DNA of 27,189 nucleotides, taken from NCBI RefSeq assembly GCF_000344685.1, contig NW_006920413.1:1-27189 (forward strand). The letters are read 5' to 3'. Made by a program: the position numbers and the translations under genes. Numbering within the stretch: position 1 is the stretch's first letter; each line of letters begins with the position of its first letter. A model generated the notes under the pieces. It was not told where the DNA came from. It worked only from the letters and a program-made list of their open reading frames with translations, and ran no database searches. This document shows, piece by piece, positions 1 through 8,193 of this stretch. This DNA is from Gloeophyllum trabeum ATCC 11539. Its lineage: Eukaryota > Basidiomycota > Agaricomycetes > Gloeophyllales > Gloeophyllaceae.

Positions 1-31
1 CCCCTCCAAGTCAGATATTTCACTGAGGTCT

Positions 32-36
32 GGCAC
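32..36. repeat. Left target-site duplication of the LTR
   Basis: GGCAC directly precedes the LTR and is repeated exactly at 485-489 after it. A 5-bp duplication is usual for LTR retrotransposon integrases. Confidence 0.85.
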
Positions 37-484
37 TGTTATGATTTTCCCATGCTTATCTCATTCCATTTCCATTCCGAGCATTGCTATTGGACAGTAC
101 CTTTCTCTGAGTAGACCTTCCCATGGACGCTATCTTCTTCTCACACGTTATCCCCCTTGACTCACCTTCTACCAATGGGCGCCCTTGTATTTCTCATTTC
201 TCTGAGTTACGTTCTCACAGGATGGCTTACGCGTCCTTTCTTATTGTTCTCTTCTTTGGGTATTAACCCCTATACCAGTTACTATATATACTGTAGGAAA
301 ACCCATGTATTCCTTAGTTCAACCTCCTGTTGAATACAGCGATTACCTGGACTCTTGACTTGACCGTTGGCATTGGCCCGGCCAGACCTACCTTTCAGTA
401 CGCTTACTGAGGTAGTGACGACATAACTGTTGGCACGTGGCCCAGTTATCTCAAGACGACTAGTTAGGACATCGCTTCCTAACA
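37..484. mobile_element. Solo LTR of a retrotransposon, 448 bp
   Basis: The element begins TGTTA and ends TAACA, the TG..CA inverted ends of an LTR, and is bordered by exact 5-bp copies of GGCAC. The surrounding FunK1 intron would be continuous without it, which gives an empty-site comparison inside this window (compare 16550-16600). A TATA-like run (ACTATATATA) lies at 281-290. No gag or pol reading frame is present, so this is a single LTR left by recombination between two LTRs. Copia or gypsy origin cannot be told from the LTR alone. Orientation is unknown. Confidence 0.85.
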
Positions 485-489
485 GGCAC
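485..489. repeat. Right target-site duplication of the LTR
   Basis: Exact second copy of GGCAC, immediately after the LTR end TAACA at 484. Confidence 0.85.
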
Positions 490-678
490 GGTAGATGAGT
501 ACCAGCTCAACGCTAAGAAAATGGAGTACCCTTCATTTTTAACGGCATCTGGCACCGCCGCAATCGGCTCTCGACACAGCGCAACATTGCACAGAGGCTT
601 TGAACATTACAGTCCCTCTTCCCGGATGCGATGACTATTTAATCTACTCGGAGTCTCGGACTGGGTAGACTCGGCAGA

Positions 679-828
679 ATGGAGTTTCCCATATACGAAG
701 AAGCGTACGAGGCAGCTCTGAATGAGTCTCCGAGAATCTTGGATGATAACCGTGTGCTCGATTCACCATACGCTACTGGGCCAGCACAACATGTCAGTTT
801 TGGGACGGGCTGTAAAAATAGCAACTGA
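679..828 (+). other. Small open frame, 49 codons, unrecognised
   Basis: An ATG at 679 opens a 49-codon frame starting MEFPIYEEAYEAAL and ending with TGA at 828. The composition is acidic and protein-like, but its last 15 codons run into the inverted-repeat element starting at 781. It is probably a fragment of an older gene cut by that element, or chance. Nothing else is seen between the FunK1 relic and the element. Confidence 0.15.
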
Positions 829-958
829 TGGCATCGTGCTGAGTCAGCAATCATGTGCGTTGCTGGTGGACTTCGCTTTCGCAGATTTGCGGAAGTCCGC
901 GTTTCGCGCCCTACAGGGCGCTTCCGAGTCATCGACTTGAGCCGTGACTCGAATCATC
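783..958 (+). repeat. Left arm of the inverted repeat
   Basis: Arm containing GGACTTCGCTTTCGCA and CGCGCCCTACAGGGCGC, both of which reappear reversed in the right arm. The second motif is itself nearly palindromic. Confidence 0.85.
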
Positions 959-1104
959 AGTAGGTCCCCTCTGTGGGGGTGTTGTGCAAGATGTAGTGCG
1001 ACGTAGGACATACTACATAGCATTGACTTTTCAAACTTACATCCTTGACAATGCATAGTGTGAGCTGGGAGATTGGAATTTTATAAAAAACACTAACACA
1101 ACAC

Positions 1105-1276
1105 GATGATTCGAGTCGCGGCTCAAGTCGACGACTCGGAAGCGCCCTGTAGGGCGCGAAACGCGCAAATTTGCGAAAGCGAAGTCCACCAGCAACGTAC
1201 ATGATTGCTGACTCAGCACGATGCAATCAGTTCCTATTTTTGCAGCCCGTCCCAAAAAGGCGACACGTTGTGCCAG
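1105..1276 (-). repeat. Right arm of the inverted repeat
   Basis: Reverse complement of 783-958 with scattered substitutions and without the 10-bp addition of the left arm. Confidence 0.85.
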
Positions 1277-1325
1277 ACTCGCATATACTAGTCCTCAGTG
1301 TTCAGGTGTGACGTGACATACGCGA

Positions 1326-1410
1326 TCACATGACGTCTAAGCCTGTGACGACAGGCATCGCAATTCTCACGCTTCTGTATTGTCCTTTGACCAAACAAGA
1401 TCACAGCGAG
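1326..1410 (+). promoter_or_regulatory. Conserved FunK1 upstream module, copy 1
   Basis: TCACATGAC at 1326-1334 is followed at 1364-1410 by a block beginning TTCTCACGCTTCTG and including TTTGACCAAACAAGA. The same two parts, in the same order, lie upstream of FunK1 copy 2 (18425-18517) and copy 3 (25849-25942). The module sits 126-210 bp before the ATG at 1536. TCACATGAC has a CACATG E-box core, the type of site bound by bHLH factors; this role is inferred. The fold-back element ends only 50 bp upstream. Confidence 0.5.
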
Positions 1411-1535
1411 AATTGCCATCGATAGAATCACCCATTCGCCACCACAACCCATGACAAACAGTTCCTGTGCGTCCTTAAACTCGAGCTTTCCAGACTCCGT
1501 ACGTGTCCCTTCCTTTCCTTGAGCCACAGCCTGCG

Positions 1536-4171
1536 ATGTCTGACTCTCCTCCGCCTACCCCTTCTGACGCTCCTATATCGCCTTCACTGGACTCTTCCCG
1601 GCCGCCCACACCGTACGACGTGTCTGCATTCGGCCCATCCCGTTCGCCCACACCGTACGACGGGTCCACCTCCTACCCATTCGGCGTGTGCCACCGGGTG
1701 CCCCAACCACACCGAAACCTCGCATGAAAACGGCAAATATGACACCCTACAAGGCTCAATGGACTGTGACTGGCCGTACTCAGCACGAGACCGTAAAGAG
1801 AAGCAAAGGATTCCATTCCTCGCTGTATGGCTCTGAGGCCGGCGAGCAACTGTTGGGTGCCTTGAAAATGGACGCATTTCTGTCGGTGTGCTTCCCGTAC
1901 ACTGACTCCGATGACAGATTTTCCACTTTTAATGCTACCCGGATGAAAGAGCTGCAGGAGCTACTCGGTAAAGTCGAACCGGGGGGGATGTACAATGTAG
2001 AGAGACCGATGTATGAACCTATTGTGCGTAGTCACAACCCCCTTTCCGGTCCATTCATGATATACTCACGCCGCGATGTCCATTTTAAGCGCAAGGCACT
2101 GCAGTATATTCTTAATGTCTTCAAGGTCGATAAAGGCCTACATTCACTGGCGGTCTATGACACATCTCGTGCGTACGAAAGAGGCGATGCCAAGCTGGGT
2201 CAAATTGCACCTGATTTAATGATCCAGGCAGGAGAGGAAACTAGAGAGAAAGAGCCATGGAGCCATGCACTTGGAATTATCGAAGTGAAGCCGGAGAGAA
2301 AGGAGGATCCGACTTGGAACAACGATGCTAGACGAGATATGAACAAGAGAAAAACCAAGACTTGGGACCAAATTCAGGAATACGGTGCCGTTGCCTTTCA
2401 GGCTCGTCCGCGATGTTACTTGCTTGGTATGGGTTTCTACGATGATATCGCCCGATTCTACCGATGGGACCGTTCAGCGGTCATCTTGTCGGAAGCGTTC
2501 GACTATAAGACAGACTGCCAACCCTTGGTGGAGTTTCTATACGGATTTGCTACGTATGGGAACAACACGATGGGCACTGATAGTACGATTAAATGCTCCA
2601 AGCCCCTTCCCATCCCGCTTCCAGGCTTGCAGCGATTATATGACAAGGCTGTTGAAAATGGGGTGGTCGACCCCAAGACGGAGGTGGAACGCGCCGATCT
2701 ATGCTCTCATGCGTTCGAAATACTGGCACCAGCGGGCGAGCCATCTCCCGTCCTCGGGGACATTTCACCTTCTCGAAGGTCCAAAACCACTGCTTCCGCG
2801 GGTACAACTCGTCCGGAGCCAGAGACGTACGTGACCTTAGGAGACCCACTCTTCAGTGCGCGTTCCCTTTTCGGTCGCGGAACCAGGACTTGGTTGGCTA
2901 CTTCAGTCGCGGCGTCACGGCCGCATTTCTCACCGGGAAAGGAGATGGAACAGTGTGTAATTATCAAGGATTCGTGGCGAGAGGAGGACCGGTTGACTGA
3001 GAAGGTGATCTACGAACGCATCCACGAGAAAGGCCACATATTCGGTGTGGCCCGGTGCCGAGGAGGCTTTGACGTCGGTTCTGTGTCGGACGTAGAAGAG
3101 AAGCCTTGTCACGAAACTTGCGCATCGAGGGTGAACCCTCACTTGCCGAAGGACAAGGACGAATATCGCCAACGTATCCATTATCGATGTGTTCTGGAGT
3201 CTGTTGGTATCCCCTTGACTCGATTCCGCTCGACTCGAGAACTGGTTGCAGCGGTAAGAGACGTCGTCAAAGGTAAGGTACTCTTTTCTCGGTGCTCAGA
3301 TGGTACTTATCTGCCGTGATAGGCCTCAACGAGATGACCGCGAGGGGCATCCTGCATCGCGATATAAGTGTAAATAATATTCTGATTAGTGCCTGTCCGA
3401 GCGCAGAACACGGCGCAATAGGATTTCTCATTGATCCCGAGTACGCCGCGTTTCTGACGGACAAGAATGCCACATCGGTCCTTCGGCGAATCACGGTTGG
3501 TACAGCCTCCTTCATTTAGATGACGCTGCTAATTGTCACTTAAGGGAACCATTCAATTCATATCCATACAGTTCCAGCACGGGGACAAGGTCGTCGAGCA
3601 TAAGGCTTGGCATGACCTTGAGTCTGTCTACTGGGTTCTACTCTATACTGTGATTTGCCATGCCGACACCAACATTACGTCGCAACAGGTACGACGAATT
3701 TTCGACGAGGAAAGAGGATCTGGCAAGGTCGATTGGATCTGGCAATATGAATGGGAGAAAGTCGAGGTCATTGGGCATTGGCCGCTTACTGTATGTCTCC
3801 GCGAGTTCGGCCGACTGGTTGCCAGCCACCACTTGCCAGACCAGCCCCGAAACGCATCCAAGCTTCTCAATCACTTCCGGGTTCTGAGGGCTTTGGATCG
3901 CGCGCTTGCGTCTCCGATCTGGCCAGAGGAAGACCCTGGTGCGCGCGAATTCAAGCAGAGCCCCGACGAAATTGCGCAGATGAATGAGGAGACGGCAAAA
4001 AACGTATCTTCTGCTATACGGTCCTCCCAGGCCAGTGGTATGTCGGACGCGATTACTTCCGATGCGTCAAAGCAGAGCGCTTCGCGGAAACGCAAGGCTC
4101 GTGAAGGCAAAGAGGAAGATCAGCCTCAGCCTTCCTCCTCCGGTACGAAGCGGATCAGGAGCGAGTCCTAA
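1536..4171 (+). CDS. FunK1-type protein kinase, copy 1; N-terminal frameshift (possible pseudogene)
   Basis: Four exons: 1536-2023, 2090-3272, 3323-3495 and 3545-4171, with introns of 66, 50 and 49 bp placed as in copies 2 and 3. FunK1 (fungal-type protein kinase domain) marks are a PDLMIQ..IIEVKP segment, GRGTRTW, a VIIKD lysine, the catalytic loop HRDISVNNIL, LIDPEYA in place of DFG, and WHDLESVYWVLLY. The C-terminus is basic (RKRKARE, KRIRSES), a probable nuclear signal. The start matches MSDTPPPTPSD of copy 2. Near 1685-1690, copy 1 has GGCGTGTG where copy 2 has GTCGTG. The extra 2 bp shift the N-terminus out of frame. No AG lies between about 1619 and 1724, so no intron repairs this. An in-frame ATG at 1724 could still yield a protein lacking only the Pro/Ser-rich leader. 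Exons 2, 3 and 4 equal copy 2 in length. Confidence 0.85.
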
Positions 4172-4440
4172 AGGCCTCGCTGGCCTTGAAGACTTCCTGG
4201 AAGCGAGCGTCTGGATATTCGCCTGTTCCGTTGAAGGCCGTTGAAGTACGATTAGTATTGGGGACAGTCTTTCTGGTGTGAGGGTCTGGATATTCTCCAT
4301 CTACCTCAGATTCCTGGTGCGCTTGATGGAATTCTGTTTCTCTCCCTCTTCCATTGCCGTCTATCATCGTATGTACTATTGTTAGCATGCACTGCTGCAC
4401 CCACGTTTATATAGAAAATGGGCACTCGGGACACTAGTAC
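4172..4440. other. 3' flank of FunK1 copy 1, no gene seen
   Basis: The first 160 bp resemble the 3' flank of copy 2 (about 15540-15700, inverted), including GGTGTGAGGGT.TGGATATTC. The duplicated unit therefore extended past the stop codon. A TATA-like TTTATATAG at about 4408 points away from the repeat arm that follows. No convincing frame is present. Confidence 0.5.
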
Positions 4441-4742
4441 GACTACGGTCGTCGGATGGGCCGAGGTTCGCTTTGGGATCTGGCTGACGCGCCGGCTGGA
4501 TTTGGTGGCACCTCATTGGTCGCCACCATGACGTGACTACAGGTGACTCTCATGTGTCTCGGACAGCAGTTAAGATTCCAATTGCCTGCAGATGGCGTTT
4601 ATTATTGTAGAGCTGTATGTTCTGATATGAAATGCGAGTGTCCATGAACCTGGGTGACCCCCCTCTTTGTGCTTCAAGTCCCTCTTCCGTGGCAGAATTG
4701 ATGTCTCCGCGACATCTGAATTGGAATGTCACGGTCAGCAGA
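4441..4742 (+). repeat. Left arm of a 300-bp inverted repeat pair
   Basis: Matches the reverse complement of 11209-11513. The match is strongest over GTCGTCGGATGGGCCGAGG, GGTGGCACCTCATTGG and CTGCAGATGG, weaker in the middle, and recovers at the end (CACGGTCAG). The small frames in the two arms share residues but differ by indels that break frame, so I read it as a non-coding repeat. Confidence 0.7.
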
Positions 4743-5259
4743 ACGTGTAAAGTCTGCAGCAAGCTGAGTTAGCTCATCTCTGTATGGGGACTGCAACTTA
4801 TCTCATGGCTTATAATTCCCGAAAGTAGTGAATAATTTATGCTGTAGTAGGCGAGTGGATGTCCAATGCAAGCCTGAGGTCAATGGGTCACCCAATAGTA
4901 CGTCCCGGGCCACGACCCTCCATCAGTAACTAGTGGCCTCCTCACGTATCCAGTATCACAGTTGCAATAACATAGAGGACAACTTCTGATGTCTCTGGTA
5001 GGAACCCAGATTTCGAGAGTAAGCTCCTTTTTCTGTCTAAGTAATTCCTGCTGACGAGCAGCTGCAGTAGCCGGCAGCAGGCGACATTCCAATCCTGGGA
5101 GTAAGTTATGTTTCCTGTGTAATCCTTATTCAGCTATCGATCAATCACGGAGTGGCCGGTGTTGTTATAGCCGCAAATGGACACAATGCATCACCAGGGC
5201 AGTGAGCCACACTCCGACGTGGCGACTCGGATGTGGTGTGTAGTCTAGGCACTCTTGGG
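4743..5259. other. Intergenic stretch, nothing recognised
   Basis: Region between the repeat arm and the integrase-core promoter. Only short unsupported frames occur; I see no conserved motif or repeat boundary. Confidence 0.4.
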
Positions 5260-5267
5260 ATATATAA
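5260..5267 (+). promoter_or_regulatory. TATA box of the integrase-core gene
   Basis: ATATATAA within GGGATATATAAAGG, about 60 bp before the ATG at 5326. It is well placed for a core promoter with a short 5' UTR. Confidence 0.5.
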
Positions 5268-5325
5268 AGGGACAGCCATTGCTCTTAACGCTTGGCAATT
5301 CTATCTCTCCCTCACAGTTAAGACA

Positions 5326-6904
5326 ATGGTCAACACTCGTAACGGTCACAACAATGGTGTCCGTACGTATGCCACAGCCTCTTTGTGCTCCAACCACTTA
5401 TGCCACATTGAAGGCCCCCCAGATGACGTCCTCAGGGAGTCGCTTCTCCAGTACGCACGCGAGCGCCTGACCCTCCCTCAGCGCATAGAAAGACTCAAGG
5501 CAGAGCATGGATATCATATCGGGTCAGTAAACCTATTTTTGATGGACAAGAGCGACATTTATCATTGCTTACCTTAGCAAAACAAAACTGAAGGAGATCC
5601 AAAACAAATTGAATATTCCTTGCATCCGGAAACCTCCGCCGCGTTCCGTAGCCACAACCTTGGTATGTGAGAAGATGGCAGAGGACACTTACGGCGCAAA
5701 TGGGCCAGTGGCAATCCAGAGGCTTCTGGGACTGGAAGGGCATCTCATACCAAGGTATTCTTCTATTCTTGTTCGTTATCCAAGGCCTTGATTGCAGCTG
5801 CTCCAGGGATACTGTGTGGGAGATTATGCATGACAATGACCCACAAGGCTCACAGCGCCGATACCCAGGAGCAAGGCATGAGCACATTGTCCGGAAGCAA
5901 CTGACATCTCCTGGAGTGTTCGGAGAACTAAACATGGATGGTCACCAGAAGCTGAATAGCCAGGCTTTAAATATGGGACCAGTCGGTTTCGAGTTCTATG
6001 GGATGCGAGACAAGTTTTCGGGTGCTATCTTATATCTTGTGGTTGTCCCGAATTCCCGGACTGCTGTCGCTATCGGCCATGTGTATCTTGACTTTGTGGA
6101 GCAGTATTGTGGTGTCTGCTGTCTGCCTGCCCTCAAACTTCAAGCGTTCTGATACAGCTTTTGGTAGCTATACCTGTTCAGGTCACTGTGGATAAGGGCT
6201 CAGAGACTGGGGACATGTGGGCGATGCAGCAGGCTTTACGGTAAGTTCGAGATTCTTCCACTAGGCCGTCATATACTCAATCAGTATATAGGCAGAACTT
6301 TGCCCCGCAGTTAAGCATTGAGGAATATCCCGCCATAGTGGCCATCAAGAGTACCCACAACACGGTCATAGAGGGTCTCTGGCGATGGCTACGCAAGACA
6401 TTTGGTATAAACCTTCTCCTATTACTCCAAGGTGGTCGTGCGCAGGGCGTATTCAACCCTGGTAGTGCTGTTCACATGTAAGCAACCGCTTGACCCTGCT
6501 CGAGATCATTCACTGACGCTGCAAGTAGTAACCTATTCAACTGGATATTCCCTGGCCTTATCCAGAAGAAGTTGGATGAATTTGTTGCCTATTGGAACTC
6601 GCACCGTATCCGCAACCAGAAGAACAAACTGATGCCTTCCGGAGCAACCCCTACTGACATGTTTACGCGCCCCGAGGCTTACGGCGGTCAGCGCTTGAGC
6701 ATTCCAGTACCTCTGGATGCAACTACTAGACTGTGTGCTAGTCTCTCCCACTCTAGGGAAGATGCATTACGTTGGGTTGAAGATGAGTTTGAAGAGGCGG
6801 CTGAAGCTGTGTATGCGCAGATCAACTCTCCTATACTCACTCTGCAGACTGCTTGGGTGATTTTCCAGCAGATGTCACCGATTCTTACTGAAATGTTCCA
6901 GTAG
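5326..6904 (+). CDS. rve/DDE integrase-core domain protein, seven exons
   Basis: Exons 5326-5362, 5414-5522, 5578-5754, 5807-6111, 6168-6240, 6292-6477 and 6529-6904 join into an uninterrupted 420-aa frame; introns are 51-56 bp. The first intron is stop-free and a multiple of 3, so it could be retained. The protein matches the fungal 'integrase core domain' family: an N-terminal PPDDVLRESLLQYARERLTL helical part, IRKPPP, then an RNase H-like core. Probable acidic triad: D152 (NMDGHQKL), D218 (TVDKGSETG) and E261 (HNTVIEGLWRWLR). Downstream are LFNWIFPGL and WNSHRIRNQKNKLMPSG, typical of the family tail. DDE cores cut and join DNA; activity here is inferred. No reverse transcriptase or clear terminal repeats adjoin it, so it may be a domesticated or orphaned transposon gene. 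The last intron has two acceptors 3 bp apart (6525 or 6528). Confidence 0.85.
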
Positions 6905-8193
6905 ATTGTAGTCACAATTCTTGTCCTTATCCTTTACCAGACTTTTAACATGCACACTTCTCTTTCCAATCTTCAATGTTCATACCTGCTGCGGCACTGT
7001 AAGACCAGCAAGCAAAGGATAACATTATACATGCTGCGGATATCAACTCTCTCGGCCGATCCTACGACATCATAAGCTATAGAATGCCCCTCAAAATGAA
7101 ATGTGTAAAGCGTTGAGAATGCTTCGACGTGTCGGAGAGTTGAAAGCGTCGCACCGAACGCACAGTGAAATCTAGGTATGTTTAAGTCCAGCCCTCCACT
7201 GTTCCACATCTGAGCATTCTGATGTCCCTTTGATCCAGGATCTGCCCCTGCTATCATGCCGTATCGCAGTGCGGTCGTCAGACTCAGAGGGTGACAGGAT
7301 GCATACATGAGCTATGGACTGGAGTATGCAACGAAGGAACCTACCGGAACAGGAAGTGTGACAGTGTAAGATGTCACACAAGCCGTGACTACCATTCCCT
7401 AAGACTCGATTAAGGACACAATGCTCCTATTTTTGGTGTAGGAAGGCTCCTCTGAGGCCATATGGGCCAAAGAAAATATAAAAACTAGGGGTTGCATAGC
7501 AAGTAATGCCCAAATGAACACTGGTGACATGTAGCTGTGACGTGACGCTCAGCAATATCCGCTATGGGAATCCATGTGGCGCTGCCCGCGTCTGCCGAAA
7601 CCACGACTATATCCCTAGCCGTACCACGAGAACTGCAGTGGGTGCACCACGACCAAATGGCCATGGAAGTAGATGTATATACTGTTCCCGTAGATACTTG
7701 ACCTCCTTCATTGTAGAGTAGTTATTAAAATGCAGCGGTTGTGACTACCAAGTACATATGACAAGTACCTCAGGTTCCAAGTACTGGGTAGCCACTTGCA
7801 CTTGCAAGCATGTTGACGTGCGGATTCAATTAAACCGCGAAAAATGAATTTGAAAGTGTGGCTGAGCACTGGCATAGAACAACTGCCGGTATTATCATTA
7901 ATAGCACTTTGGAGCCCTACCTTTTGTGCTGGAGTGATGCTTTATACTATGTAGTACATCTTGGTTCATTTACCCAACCCAACCTAATATATCTTTAAGA
8001 AATCAAGCACACGCAAGCCTAGGTGCTAAGTATCATTAGAGCCAACTTTATTGCGGCCACCGCCGGTGAATCAGACTCTGGACTGGATTGGGACTCATGA
8101 GTGTGCAAGAGGTGTCAATTGGGGAGAATCTACTAGAAAACTAGAATGCATAGTACAGATATACACTTCTACAGAATTTTCTGCGAGCCAGTA
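6905..8193. other. Gene-free spacer
   Basis: Lies between the convergent 3' ends of the integrase-core and alpha-kinase genes. AT-rich in places. It holds short repeats of CAAGTAC (7749-7785) and a GGCCATATGGGCC near-palindrome at about 7458. No frame looks coding. Confidence 0.4.

Larger units (their letters stand above)
1..590 (-). pseudogene. FunK1 kinase relic, split by a solo LTR
   Basis: Bases 1-36 and 485-577 match, on the minus strand, the intron 2 region of the complete FunK1 copy at 15701-18280. The first piece carries the intron end and the start of exon 3 (reading L-S-E-I-S, compare L-S-E-M-S at 16541-16549). The second carries the rest of intron 2 and the end of exon 2. The pieces would be contiguous without the LTR at 37-484. 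The intron donor is lost: the GGTGAG of copy 2 reads AATGAA here, and most differences are transitions. Homology fades near 577-590 and runs off the left edge, so a larger part of this gene may lie outside. It cannot be functional as seen. Confidence 0.8.
781..1276. mobile_element. Fold-back / MITE-like element with long inverted arms
   Basis: Bases 783-958 and the reverse complement of 1105-1276 match over their whole length. The main difference is a 10-bp addition in the left arm near 890-900. About 146 bp of unrelated sequence separates the arms. There is no transposase frame; the frames inside the arms are mirror images of each other. This is the form of a non-autonomous DNA element with very long terminal inverted repeats. 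Outer ends read CCAGCACAAC on the left and GTTGTGCCAG on the right. I could not fix a target-site duplication, so the superfamily is open. Confidence 0.75.

Noticed and set aside
639..1255. Several 70-97 codon frames on both strands
   Set aside because: They lie in the inverted-repeat arms and are mirror images of each other, with no family resemblance.
1600..1724. An extra intron that would repair the copy 1 frameshift
   Set aside because: No AG acceptor exists between about 1619 and 1724, and copy 2 is continuous at this place.
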